The translations under genes were made by a program, and so were the position numbers. A stretch of DNA of 64,000 bases from Anadara kagoshimensis (lineage: Eukaryota > Mollusca > Bivalvia > Arcoida > Arcidae): assembly GCA_021292105.1 (NCBI GenBank), contig CM037869.1, forward strand, positions 31,001,508 through 31,065,507, read 5' to 3'. The notes beneath the pieces are model-generated. The model ran no database searches, was not told where the DNA came from, and saw only the letters and a list, made by a program, of their open reading frames with translations. Shown in pieces: positions 22,201 through 33,148 of the stretch. Positions within the stretch are counted from its first letter, which is position 1. Every line of letters starts with the position of its first letter.

Positions 22201-23974
22201 AAATTAACCACAATTTCATAGACAAAACTCGTAGATTCCTTTGCACTATCGTCTTCATGTAATAATTCCTCGATCGATCCAGTAATATTCTCTGTTCAAG
22301 TTGTTTATAGAGGGGGAGAGAGATACTCGGAGCTGAAAGCTGTCTATCGCAACTTTTTTCCCACAAGCGAAAACTATAAGCATGATTTTCTTATCATAGA
22401 ATAGGTCCACAATCCAAGTTAACGAATTTTGGGCTAATAAAGTTGTGATTTATAATGAAACAATTAAAAGAAAAAACAAACCATTTATATCGATCGGCAT
22501 TTATTTTAAGTAAATTATCGTTTTAATTTGTTTTCTTGCGGAAAATGGTGTTGTCTGTGTGTTTCCGTTTCATCCACAATCCTAGAACTGACGGCCGCAA
22601 CAACTTAACTAGCAAAATCTTGATCTCACTGCCTTCGTTCACATCTTTCGGGAAAATCTAGTGTTAGAAAACTCGCTTGTCGAATATTGGTTCTAATCTC
22701 AGTGCACTTCGATTTCCTTCACTATCCTTGAACTTAGTCTCTACACAAGACTATACAATTTTGTTACAAACTGACAAAATATTAAACTGGGACATGCCAT
22801 AATCTCAGATAATTTGTCAGTTCGCTTAGGTTTTACATTCTTGACCATTCTAGAATTCTTATTCATTAAATCAAATAATGATATAAGTGAAATAATCTTG
22901 ACACAGGAATGAACCTCCATACTCTGCTATCCCGTTATCCTGATTATGTTGAGAAAAATGTAAAAAATATATGAAATGGCGTTGTTCAAACACAAAAAAA
23001 TATTAGCAGTCTGCAGCTGACGATGGAATATTGTCATATCTAGGAGAGAAAGAGAGAATTTGGATTTGCAGTGTCCTGTACTTTTTTCGTTCTTTTTAAA
23101 AAATAATTCAAAAATGGTTTTTCATGCAGTGTCAGATCCAGCGGGATGGGGTAGGTGGGTGAGGAGGGGGTTGGGCACCCCAACATTTGCCCCTGCTTTC
23201 CGACTTTTTTCTCTCTCGCTTACCACAAATAGTCAAGCAACCAGTGAATTGACCAGCTAATTAGTGGTACTGATTAATCAATTCGTGTACAGGTAGGAAA
23301 TTGCAATCAGGTGATGATGTAATGTACCAGTTTGCTGAGGTATAAAAGAATTCAGGCATGAAATCAGTAGATGACGTTAATTAGTAATACTAATTAAGAT
23401 ATTTCTGTCTTGTCAGAAAGCATGAATTTTAAACAGGGTTGTTATCAGTACTTCAAAAAAATTCTTATTCAAGGACATATTTCATAAATAGTGATTCCAT
23501 CAATCATAAATGAATAATTGAATCTGACTTGAGGAACCAAAGGTCAGGGCCCAGAGAGAGAGAGAGAGAGTGAGAGTGTGAGAGAGAGAGAGCGCTAATT
23601 AGAAGGGTACATTTTTAGCACATAAGGTTATCTTTTTTGTATATTTTTATAGCGCAAAGTTCTTTTTCCATGTAAAAGTCCCAATTTTTTTTACATTTTT
23701 TGTACATTTTTCTTTATTTTTAATTGGTTTTAATAGATAAATTCCGTCTCATTTGACTATTTATTCTATCCGTCCGTTATTGGCTTTATAGAACAAATCT
23801 AAAATGATAAGTGGTATTTTCTGGTAAAAAGGATTCTTGTGTGTTGCACCATTATACTGATTATTTAGTATAATAATGTAATATTAATTTTATATAACAA
23901 AATTAATTTGAATGTTCACTGAGATGGATGTCATATAAATAATTTTAAACAAGTGTGGAAAAAGGGGGAGGAAG
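22201..23974. other. Intron sequence, no gene recognised
   Basis: AT-rich intron between exons 6 and 7. Short GA tracts occur at about 23555-23592. An isolated open stretch of 66 codons near 23060 has no family features and lies in low-complexity context, so I do not annotate it. Confidence 0.4.
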
Positions 23975-24180
23975 GAGACCTACCACTTCGGTAGCAGCAA
24001 GCTCAGTTGGTAGAGTTTCAGCTGTCCGCTCCAGAAGTGGAAGGTTGCGGATGTGGTCTCTGGCCGGGTCTGATCCAAAACTTGAAAAAGGGTCATGACT
24101 ATTCACTTGGATCCGCTTTTGAGTATGACAATGGTAATAATAGTTTTTAAAACAGTTCTACCAAATTTTTAACAGTAGGA
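23975..24180 (+). mobile_element. tRNA-derived SINE
   Basis: The head reads AGCTCAGTTGGTAGAGTTTC (A-box region), followed by GGAAGGTTGCGGATGTGGTC in the B-box position and TGGCCGGGTCTGATCC, then ACTTGAAAAAGGGTCATGAC, as in the copies at 41250 and 58350. Truncated relative to those. A (CT)n tract at 24247-24297 follows. Confidence 0.65.
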
Positions 24181-24248
24181 AATGTCGCTAGTTCTATCTA
24201 CTGTGTCAATTTGTAAAGAGCACTATTATTATAATGTTTAACATGTGC

Positions 24249-24298
<50 letters not shown>

Positions 24299-25097
24299 GG
24301 AATTGAATTAATTTCTACATAATGAAATTATTTTATTTAACATCCTCACTCTTTCCCTCATAAAACAGTCATTTAAGTTAAATGCGAGATTTTGAAAGAT
24401 AGATAAAGATTATAACAAATTATCATTAAAACTCGTCCTTCCATTTTGTAAAGATCATTAAATGTCGCTAGTACAATATAATAGTTTTTTATCAAACAAG
24501 GAAATAAAATGTACCTAATTATAAAAGACAATTTTAAATAAAATTTACTTAAAAAATATTGTTTTAATTTCAAGAATTATTGTAATATTTTAATGAAAAA
24601 GAAGTAGTATGATTAAGATTATACAAATAGAAATGGATATCTGATTGATAATTGGTCTTTATAAAAGTGATGTTTGCCAGTCAGATAAATAAGTGTATTA
24701 CAGGTAAAAGGTTTGATATGCCTGCCTCCCTTTGATCAGAAGTCTTCGGTCAGTTAAATTAACCTAAATTATTCTTCTCAAAAGTGAAAGCCTGCGTTTG
24801 TAGTATCCTTACGTCAGCATTTTTGTAAGCATGTAATTTCGTTGTATAAAGTTCTTGTGGGCAATAAGTTCTATCATTTACAATGACCACTTATTAAAAC
24901 AACTGATTTAATATGAACGCCATTAAACAAATAATATTAAAAATGTGTGAACTAATTGACTTCATAGTAATGATACTGTTGAAACGTTCAATAATTTATC
25001 TATTGTTTCAAGTATTGAGCTCGACATAATTTAAGCTTTCTTGAAATAAATGTTTTTCAGCATTGGATGATTTTACTTTATTTTTTTAACGTTTCAG

Positions 25098-25229
25098 GCT
25101 GTCCCTTATTCAAGTACAATAAAACCTGCTCCGAGAAGTGTTCCATTGGTGCACCGCAAGGCTGCGAACCAAATACCGGTAACTGTACATTTGGTTGTAA
25201 GGAGGGTTTTACAGGGTTACTGTGTGATG
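25098..25229 (+). CDS. Copy B exon 7: EGF-like repeat
   Basis: Follows ACGTTTCAG and ends before GTAAGT; 132 bases, phase 1 to 1. It reads GCPLFKYNKTCSEKC, then GAPQGCEPNTGNCTFGC and EGFTGLLCDG. Eight Cys with the CxxxC...C.PxTGxCxxGCxxGxxGxxC pattern of Draper/MEGF-type EGF repeats. First repeat after FTP domain 2. Confidence 0.82.
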
Positions 25230-26654
25230 GTAAGTGATATTTTATGCCTACGAACCAGATATTCTTGTTTGTATTTATTGAATATCAGTATCAGCTTCGA
25301 ATATAAATTAAACGATGAATCCCAAGGTGTTAGCGTGCAATATGTATTGATATTTGCACGCAGACTTTGTTCCAGTTTCCCCAATATTTTGTTTTCATGT
25401 GCACGCTTTGTCATGTGACATTATCATTTATTAGGTCAAAAATTATTGTGACTAAACTGTAGACGTCCTCGTTGTATTGTAATCATACGCAATATTTTTA
25501 TATCCATTTACAAAACTGGTGTAATATGTATTTATTGTGAGACAAAATGATTTTTATATGAAATACTAGTGGAACATAAATGAATTTTTATGTTCTTACA
25601 CCAGTATAATAAAATGGTTCTAAACTGATATTGGAAATATTGTCCTTTGTCCACGAGCTTGCGAATGCAAATGTCTAGTCAACTCAGGACAACTATTTGC
25701 ACATTGTGTTGGCGACGTAATATGGTTTTATACTGGGTCAGTAAATTCCATATCGGTCAAGGGCGAAGCCAATATGAATGAACAAAACCATTATAAATTG
25801 ACCTTCACAGCAACATATGACTAGTGACTCAGATGGAAATACCGTCGTTGGACATTCCGTCCGACAAAATTATCTTATAAGCAACTTCTGTCAAAGAAAT
25901 AAATTGCACTTTCATCCTTGGAAATCAAATGTTTCGTCTCAATGTCACCAGATCTACACTTCTGTGCGTATCTGCCGTTACAATTTGTGATAAATATGAC
26001 TTGGTGGGAGACATTGACGTTAGTCAGGGAAAATAACTCTTATATTGACTAGATAAAGAATAGACAGCCGGGTCCGATATGGATTATACTAGGTCACAAT
26101 ATCACCAGCATTATAGAATGAAAGTACAGAAACTAGTGAGAGGTAGGATATTTCCCAAGAACAGTCCGATAACCCTATATTTTTGTATAATCACCCTAAA
26201 AATCAATACAATAAAGTCATGTAAAAGAATTCGTATTTCACACATGTAATATCACTCATGTTTCCCTGGTTAATGACGTCATACGATTGATGAAGCCTAT
26301 AATGACGTCATATTTCAGACAGCCTGACAAGTAGACATGAACAGATAATAACGGTTTTTAACCATATATTTAAAGACAAATAATTTCGGGATGTGGATGG
26401 TGTATTTATTAAGTGCGAATTCTAACACTATTCATACATCGGGTTGGTCATCGTATTTGAATATTCCTAAGGTAATGTTGATATGATTATTTTGTTTGAA
26501 TACATATTTATGCCTTGTGGGGATGTCTTTGCTGTAACCACCCTAATATTAAAATAGACTCCTTGAAAACATCGCCAATATCGGTGACTTTCTTAACACT
26601 TTTATTTAATAAACTGCAAGCAAAACGGAAAACGTCAAGAAATAAGCTGTCATT
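25230..26654. other. Intron sequence between EGF exons
   Basis: No exon recognised. A short inverted stretch near 25570-25610 (GAACATAAATGAATTTTTATGTTC) and patches of probable MITE sequence are present. None could be bounded. Confidence 0.35.
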
Positions 26655-26825
26655 CATTGTGTAGGGATCAACAACAAACATATTAATCCATGTACGAATC
26701 ACAATCCAGAAACATAGTAAAAACTTTGAAACTGACAAGTTTGGTTAAACACATGAACGTCCACCAGGATATTGAAGCCGGAAGGGTAAGCACCTCCTGT
26801 TTAGCAAGCTACACCCCATAATTAT
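26655..26825 (-). repeat. ~290-bp dispersed repeat, minus orientation
   Basis: Reversed family order: ACATATTAATCCATGTACG, AGTAAAAACTTTGAAACTGA, CACATGAACGTCCACCAGG, then GGGTAAGCACCTCCTGTTTA. It ends about 90 bases upstream of exon 8. Confidence 0.85.
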
Positions 26826-26915
26826 AATGTATAATTATGTATTTTGATTATTGGTAAGTGTATTTATCTCAGTGTCATTTCTCTTACCACCTCTATCTAT
26901 ATGTATTTATTACAG

Positions 26916-27050
26916 CTTGTAAAGTAGGACGTTATGGTCAGCAATGTGAAAAAAACTGTTCGGTTGGATGCAAAGGTTCCTCATGCAATCGTATCACTGG
27001 CAAATTCGACAATGGCTGCACAATTGATAATGTTGGTATCCAAAGCAAAG
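26916..27050 (+). CDS. Copy B exon 8: EGF-like repeat
   Basis: Follows TTATTACAG and ends before GTAAAT; 135 bases, phase 1 to 1. It reads ACKVGRYGQQCEKNCSVGC, then KGSSCNRITGKFDNGC and ends QSKG. The first six Cys fit the EGF-like spacing. In the last third the usual GxxGxxC is lost (TIDNVGIQSKG), so this repeat has one Cys fewer than exon 7. Confidence 0.78.
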
Positions 27051-27139
27051 GTAAATTGTGACAGCTTTTTTGCTTTTATCTTAAAAGACGACTTTTTACA
27101 AAACAAATGTATCATAGAATATAAATATTTTATACATGT

Positions 27140-27265
27140 GTGATCAAAAACAAACATACTAATCCATGTCCAAATCACAATCCAGAACCAAAGTAAAAAC
27201 TTTAGAAGTGACAAGTTAGGTTAGACACGTAAACTTCCACCAGGGAAGTATTTACCGAATTACTA
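27140..27265 (-). repeat. ~290-bp dispersed repeat, minus orientation, partial
   Basis: AACAAACATACTAATCCATG, AGTAAAAACTTTAGAAGTGA and ACACGTAAACTTCCACCAGG match the family 3' half reversed. Begins about 90 bases after the exon 8 donor. Confidence 0.85.
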
Positions 27266-27444
27266 TAAAAAATGACGTAAATAAACATTTCAAAATATGC
27301 AAATAAATACACAAATTTAACTAATTGTTTTTGCCTACCTTATAATTAAGCGGAAAAGAATTGATGTACATTTTACATGTCTGACAGCATTTTGAAATAC
27401 CGAAATCTATATTATTACATACATGTAATTATTTAATTTAACAG

Positions 27445-27578
27445 ATTGCAATGCTGGAAAATACGGAGAACAATGTAACTTGAATTGCTCGAAGAATTGT
27501 TTCAATAGCACATGCCAACAATATACGGGCAACTGTAATTTTGGTTGCAATGCTAACTGGAATGGATCCAAATGCAAG
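27445..27578 (+). CDS. Copy B exon 9: EGF-like repeat, one base short of phase symmetry
   Basis: Follows TTTAACAG and ends before GTATGT. It reads DCNAGKYGEQCNLNCSKNC, then NSTCQQYTGNCNFGC and NWNGSKCK, a complete EGF-like repeat. Its length of 134 is not a multiple of three, unlike its neighbours (132, 135, 138). The paralogous exons end in a Cys-X-Gly codon split after the first G; here that G is absent, so the exon ends in phase 0. The next exon (31539) is therefore entered in a different frame if this exon is included. Confidence 0.8.
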
Positions 27579-27768
27579 GTATGTTTACAAACAAACACTA
27601 TAGCCGTTTGGTACATCACATGTTAATTTGTTGAATAATCATTAGATAACTACATGAATACTTTTTCGTGTAAAAATCATCTGTCCTTGACAACGCATAT
27701 AACGTATAGTCCAAGCATTCAAGTATAGTCCCTCGGATGGCCCCCGAGTTAAACCAAGTTACTTCCCT

Positions 27769-28101
27769 TTGTCCAGTGGCGCAGTTTATTGTTGTCATCG
27801 GATACAAAATAGCATCCGACGACGCGCGTTTACGAATATTAACTCAGATGATTTGTTAACAAGCAAAAACACAAAACAGGTCACAAAGTATTCCGTTAAT
27901 ATTTTTAATAAAGTTTTAGAGCCAGGAAAATTGATGTTCTATGGAGATCGACCATATCAACACTATTTTGTGTGGTTTTTATACAAATTTTCGGGAACCA
28001 AGAGGAATGAAATTTATTCCAAAAGTTCGATGATTGCCATCCGTCAGGGATTGAACGTTTTCATAATGTTGAATAAAGTAAATAATTCGTTTGAAAACTA
28101 A
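27769..28101 (+). mobile_element. Crypton-like tyrosine-recombinase N-terminal fragment
   Basis: A 110-codon open frame reads SDDLLTSKNTKQVTKYSVNI, then FVWFLYKFSGTKRNEIYSKS and SMIAIRQGLNVF. The layout 'D.L....NTK..TK..V..F', 'L..FY...R...G..YSK.S...IR.G(I/L)' is that of the N-terminal domain of Crypton-derived recombinases (DUF3504-type, as in ZMYM, QRICH1 and KIAA1958 relatives). The catalytic half is absent, so this is a fragment. It lies in the intron between exons 9 and 10. The family call is from memory of the motif pattern; a short host-derived gene cannot be excluded. Confidence 0.5.
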
Positions 28102-28239
28102 TTCTTACTTCAACTTTTATAGCAAAGACATCTGATGTACTAAATCTATTAAATACCTCTCAAGAAAACACTATAGGAGAACAGTTCCCTCGCGGGATGT
28201 CCATAATACATTGATATTAAACAGCAAGTATAACTCTGC

Positions 28240-28560
28240 TGGTGGCTGGTGAACAGAGGATATCACAAACTCAGTGGGCAATAATTTCGTATTATTGTCA
28301 GAAATATACAAAAATTGTCTAAATTCCCTGCAAGTTAAAATTTGAAATTCTCAAAAACTAAGGTATACTCCGTTATGCAAAGTATTTCCTTAGCTAAATT
28401 TGGTAAAATATATTTTGCGTAGCTTTTCAACATCTTCTAAATAATTTTGGTTTCATAATTTTGGTCCAAGCACTACTGATTAGAAATTTTATTCCGAAAC
28501 GGCCGTCTAGTGCTGTAAAATTAAAACTGGTAAAATATTTAATAAATATTTTAATTTCTG
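28240..28560 (+). repeat. Dispersed repeat with CCAAGCACTACTGAT motif
   Basis: CAGTGGGCAATAATT, CTAAGGTATACTCC, TTCCTTAGCTAAATTTGGTA, TGGTCCAAGCACTACTGAT and GTGCTGTAAAATTAAAACTGG recur. An inverted copy lies at 57595-57935, and fragments at 20335-20400, 47862-47960 and 40795-40850. Unclassified interspersed repeat. Confidence 0.7.
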
Positions 28561-28715
28561 CATGCACGAACATTGTAAACTTACATACAAGTTAATGTCC
28601 AAAGAAATAAAGCCTAAACAAAAGTAAAAATTTTCAAAAACTTAAAAATTAATTTAAATACGAGACATTTAACCGGGACAGCGAGGCATGTTCTCCAAAA
28701 GGGAAATGGTAACAA

Positions 28716-30885
28716 GCAATTTATCATAAAATTAACAACGCGTAATCTTTCTAAATTAAGGAAAGAATGCTAAAATTGCGCTTCGAGATTTAGTGCATTG
28801 GCCATATACACTAGATATAACAACGAATTTATCATACAATTAAAAACGCGTAATTATTCTCAATTAAGGAAAGAATGGTAAAACTGCTCTTCGTCATTTT
28901 AGTACATTGGCCATATACACTGGATGTATCAAACAATTCCTCATACAATTAACAACGCGTAATTATTTCTAATTAAAGAAAGAATGCGATATTTGCGCTT
29001 CGCGATTTTAGTACATTGGCCATATACACTAGATGTAACAAACAATTTATCATACAATTAACAACGCGTAATTATTCCTAATTAAGAAAGAATGCGAAAT
29101 TACTCTTCGTGATTTTAGTGCATTGGCCATATACACTGGATGTAACAAACAATTTATCATACAATTAACAACGCGTAATTATTCCTAATTAAAGAAAGAA
29201 TGCGACAATTGCGCTTCGTGCTTTTAGTGCATTGGCCATATACACTAGATGTAACAAACAATTTATCATACAATTAACAACGCGTAATTATTCCTAATTA
29301 AAGAAAGAATGCGACAATTGCGCTTCGATTTTAGTGCATTGGCCATATACACTAGTCAACAAACAATTTATCATACAATTAACAACGCGTAATTATTCCT
29401 AATTAAGAAAAATGTGACATTTGCGCTTCGCGATTTTAGTACATTGGCCATATACACTAGTAACAAACAATTTATCATACAATTAACAACGCGTAATTAT
29501 TCCTAATTAAAGAAAGAATGCTAAATTGCGCTTCCGATTTTAGTACATTGGCCATATACACTGTGTAACAAACAATTTCATACAATTAACAACGCGTAAT
29601 TATTCAATTAAGAAAGAATGCGACAATTGCGCTTTGCGATTTTAGTACATTGGCCATATACACTAGATGTAACAAACAATTTATCATACAATTAACAACG
29701 CGTAATTATTCCTAATTAAAGAAAGAATGCGACAATTGCGCTTCTGATTTTAGCATTGGCCATATACACTTGTAACAAACAATTTATCATACAATTAACA
29801 ACGCGTAATTATTCCTAATTAAGAAAGAATGCGACAATTGCGCTTCGTGATTTTAGTGCATTGGCCATATACACTAGTCAAAAACAATTTATCATACAAT
29901 TAACAACGCGTATTATTCCTAATTAAAGAAAGAATGCGACATTGCGCTTCGTGATTTTAGTGCATTGGCCATATACACTAGATGTAACAAACAATTTATC
30001 ATACAATTAACAACGCGTAATTATTCTAATTAAAGAAAGAATGCGAAATTGCGCTTCGTGATTTTAGTGCATTGGCCATATACACTGATGTAACAAACAA
30101 TTTATCATACAATTAACAACGCGTAATTATTCCTAATTAAAAAAGAATGCGACATTGCGCTTCGTGATTTTAGTACATTGGCCATATACATAGATGTAAC
30201 AAACAATTTATCATACAATTAACAACGCGTAATTATTCCTAATTAAAGAAAGAATGCGACAATTGCGCTTCGTGATTTTAGTGCATTGGCCATATACACT
30301 AGTAACAAACAATTTATCATATAATTAACAACGCGTAATTATTCCTAATTAAAGAAAGAATGCGACAATTGCGCTTTGTGATTTTAGTGCATTGGCCATA
30401 TACACTTGTAAACAAACAATTTATCATACAATTAACAACGCGTAATTATTCCTAATTAAGAAAGAATGCGACAATTGCGCTTCGTGATTTTAGTGCATTG
30501 GCCATATACACTAGATGTAACAAACAATTTATCATACAATTAACAACAAGTAATTTTTATAATTAATTAAAGGATGCGAAAATGCGCTTCGTGATTTTAG
30601 TGCATAACCATATACATAGATGTAACAAATAACTTATCATGCAATTAACAATGAGTATTATTCTAAATTAAGACAGCATGCGAAAATACGCTTCTGATTT
30701 CAGTGTATTTGCCATACACTAAATGGAACCAACAATTTTTAATACAATTAACAACGCGTAATATTCTTAATTTAGGAAAAATGCAAAAATGCGCTTATTG
30801 ATTTTAGTACATTGACCATACACTAGATGTAACAAACAATTTTCATATAATTATTCAATTAAGGGAAAAAAATGCAAAAATGCTC
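28716..30885. repeat. ~107-bp satellite array, about 20 units
   Basis: The unit contains GCATTGGCCATATACACTAG, ATTTATCATACAATTAAC and AACGCGTAATTATTCCTAAT; the complete form is 109 bases. Central units are almost identical; units at both edges are diverged, and the last three have lost CGCG and parts of GGCCATATACA. Small indels cluster just after ATACACT in different units. It fills most of the intron before exon 10. An isolated unit fragment lies at 32578-32625, beyond that exon. Confidence 0.95.
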
Positions 30886-31000
30886 ATCTCCTAATGAAAG
30901 TTAACAAGTATAACTTTTATTACTAGTTTTAAAAAGTTTACTTTGTTTTGGAATTGTTGTTTTTGCCTGAATTGTATGCTTGTTTGAAATAAATACATAT

Positions 31001-31154
31001 TATATGCACAGTGTGTAGGTACAACCCTCAGTATCAGGTCGAGTCCTTTTTTTGTAGCCGTATCACTACAGTCGCGCTTGTGCGACGAGTAGTGATACAG
31101 CTACGAAAAAAGACGAGACCTGATACGAAGGGTTACCTACACACTGTGTATATA
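31001..31154. mobile_element. 154-bp near-perfect palindrome
   Basis: Arms of nearly 70 bases: TATATGCACAGTGTGTAGGT outward-in to TAGCCGTATCACTAC, mirrored by GTAGTGATACAGCTACG to ACACTGTGTATATA. The loop TCGCGCTTGTGCGA is itself inverted. It sits between the 107-bp satellite and exon 10. A foldback element or very long hairpin. Confidence 0.8.
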
Positions 31155-31320
31155 ATATTTTTATCTACATTTCCAATAGGTTATTTAATAATTTAAAAAC
31201 AATACTTTTGTAAAAAATACATTTTACCACAGAAAACCACTGAACTATGTTGTGACATTTGTTCTACATTCTCCTAATGAGGTCACAATGAGAACGTGCA
31301 CGTGCACTTTACCGCCAATG

Positions 31321-31347
31321 TTGTATCACCACAGTGTGGTGATACAA
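31321..31347. repeat. Perfect 27-base hairpin
   Basis: TTGTATCACCACA and TGTGGTGATACAA flank a single G. It shares GTATCAC motifs with the larger palindrome at 31001-31154 and may be a fragment of a related element. Confidence 0.75.
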
Positions 31348-31538
31348 GATTCTGTATCATGCGTGTTTGATAAAACTTGTATTTCGTAGAAAAACTAGTC
31401 TAATGTTAGTTAAAAGTAATTATTCTCTACATTCTGTGGTGGGTAAACATTCTTAGTCACTTATTTGACTTATGTTTAATTTAAAAGTCAAACATATCTG
31501 CATTTTAAGACATATTTGTGCAATTAATTGTATTTTAG

Positions 31539-31767
31539 AATGTGTTGATGGATATTATGGTGATACGTGTACCCCTTGTCCTAGAGGATGTAGTAATGAT
31601 CTCTGTAGAAAAGATGACGGGTATTGCACTGAAGGCTGTAAGAATGCTTTATTTGGTGATTTTTGTAATCAGTCATGTCCAGAAAATTGTCAACAGAACA
31701 GGTGTGACGAACAGGGACTGCTCAGATGGTTGTAGGACTGGTAATTTCTCAGGCAGCAGATGCAACG
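31539..31767 (+). CDS. Copy B exon 10: double EGF-like exon, one base too long
   Basis: Follows TTGTATTTTAG and ends before GTATAT. In the EGF frame it reads ECVDGYYGDTCTPCPRGC, then YCTEGCKNALFGDFC and SCPENCQQNRCDEQG, and then stops (TAG at 31733). One base out, it continues RDCSDGCRTGNFSGSRCNG to the donor. Length 229 is one more than a multiple of three. Entered from exon 9 (phase 0) it is instead read NVLMDIMVIRVPLVLEDVVM and onward with no stop, rejoining the EGF frame at RDCSDGC. Entered from exon 8 (phase 1) it gives the EGF frame and the stop. So splicing decides both sequence and fate here, unless one or both indels are errors. Confidence 0.78.
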
Positions 31768-31779
31768 GTATATGCTCTT

Positions 31780-31890
31780 TTTCTTTTTTCCTGGTGGAAG
31801 TTAACGTGTTTAATCTGTCAGTTCCAAAGTTTTTACTATGCTTTTGGATTGTGATTCGGACATGGATTAGTATGTTTGTTTTTTTATTAC
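31780..31890 (+). repeat. ~290-bp dispersed repeat, 3' fragment
   Basis: CCTGGTGGAAGTTAACGTG, TCAGTTCCAAAGTTTTTACT and TTCGGACATGGATTAGTATG in family order. It begins about 12 bases past the exon 10 donor. Confidence 0.85.
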
Positions 31891-32158
31891 ATTCAATTTT
31901 AAAGTACAAGGTCGAGATATTTATATTTATGTACATGTATTTAAATCTTTTGTTTTAGAAATGTTATAAAAAGGAAAAAAGAAAAGAATTAAATAAACAA
32001 AGGGATAGGTTCTAAATGTAAAACCTTTGGTGAACTTTCAAGTACTTTGTGCACGTAAAGCACTCAGTGTCTATACGTTGACCTGAGTGTTTGTTCATAT
32101 TTAATTGTATACAATATGTATTGATATTAACAAATGCAATTGTTTTTCTTATCCACAG

Positions 32159-32296
32159 TATGTGTTGTTGGTTTTTACGGTAAAGAGTGTGACACGGCGT
32201 GTCCAGAAAACTGTAAACATACAATGTGTGATGAAATAGACGGAACATGTATGTTTGGATGCAAACATGCAAACATGACTGGAAATCTGTGTAAAG
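32159..32296 (+). CDS. Copy B exon 11: last EGF-like repeat
   Basis: Follows TTATCCACAG and ends before GTAATA; 138 bases, phase 1 to 1. It reads VCVVGFYGKECDTACPENC, then KHTMCDEIDGTCMFGC and NMTGNLCKG. All eight Cys of the MEGF-type repeat are present. It precedes the membrane exon. Confidence 0.85.
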
Positions 32297-32577
32297 GTAA
32301 TAATGCTATCAAAATTACAGAATAAATAAAAATATGAAATAGTAGTAATAACTAATCATACCGTCCGTTTAATCGTAAGTTTAATTACTGTTTAATTGAA
32401 ATAAAGTGCAAGTATCTACGAAATCGTCTATACGAAAACGGTGACACAAACATAATTTAAATATCTGCTCTTAGTTTCACTGCCAATTGACAACATTTAG
32501 CGGTATTTTATGCTAATACAGATAATAAGTTCTACCACATTTAAAACATAGATATAATTAACGTACTTAGAGATCTT

Positions 32578-32625
32578 AGAGATTTTTAGTGCATTGGCCA
32601 TATACACCAGATGTAACAAACAACG
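32578..32625. repeat. Isolated fragment of the 107-bp satellite
   Basis: GAGATTTTTAGTGCATTGGC followed by CATATACACCAGATGTAACA matches half a monomer of the array at 28716-30885. It lies about 1.7 kb beyond the array's end, with exons 10 and 11 between. Confidence 0.85.
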
Positions 32626-32814
32626 CATATTTATTCATGTCCGCTTAGTAATTTCACGTAATCTGTACGTAGAAATATATTTTGTGACAATTTACAACTG
32701 ATATTACAGCAAGCTTTTACAATAGCATCGTCTCTAATGTATTTAAAATTATCCTTAATATATCTGACATCCCATGTTTCTTTCATACCCAATTTTTATT
32801 TCATACGTGGCTAG

Positions 32815-32980
32815 TGTAGATAGCTAAACAGAAGGTGTTTACCCTTGTTTAACACCAGGCGTTACTTCCATGGTGGAGTTTGGCGTAATTAACCTAACTT
32901 CCAAACTTCAAAGATCTTACTTTGCTTTGTGATGTAATTTAGACATGGATCGTTTTGTTCGTTTTTGATTTAGTCTATTC
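32815..32980 (+). repeat. ~290-bp dispersed repeat, diverged
   Basis: AGAAGGTGTTTACCCTTG, CGTTACTTCCATGGTGGAG, CAAAGATCTTACTTTGC and TTAGACATGGATCGTTTTG follow the family order with more divergence than other copies. Confidence 0.7.
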
Positions 32981-33021
32981 AGGGAAAACTTTTTAATACA
33001 TGTATTTTTTCTAATATTCAG

Positions 33022-33148
33022 GTTTCCAAACTACAGCGAAAATATCGGATACAGCAACTAATGTTTATATTGGATTGAGTTTTGTAGGAGTAATATCTTT
33101 GATCATCACTGTTGTAATTGTTATCACATTGATCTTGTATTACAAGAG
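33022..33148 (+). CDS. Copy B exon 12: juxtamembrane stalk and membrane helix
   Basis: Follows TAATATTCAG and ends before GTACGT; 127 bases, entering in phase 1 and leaving in phase 2. It reads GFQTTAKISDTATNVYIGLS, then a hydrophobic run FVGVISLIITVVIVITLILYY ending at KR. A Thr/Ser-rich stalk, a helix of about 23 residues and a basic stop-transfer make this a type I membrane protein with the EGF/FTP part outside. Confidence 0.88.

Noticed and set aside
28716-30885. CRISPR-like appearance of regularly spaced repeats
   Set aside because: The whole unit is repeated with no unique spacers; it is a eukaryotic satellite.
31542-31958. 138-codon frame taken as an independent small gene
   Set aside because: It is the shifted frame of exon 10 and reads through its donor into a dispersed repeat. 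Only the exon part is considered, under the frame-switch finding.
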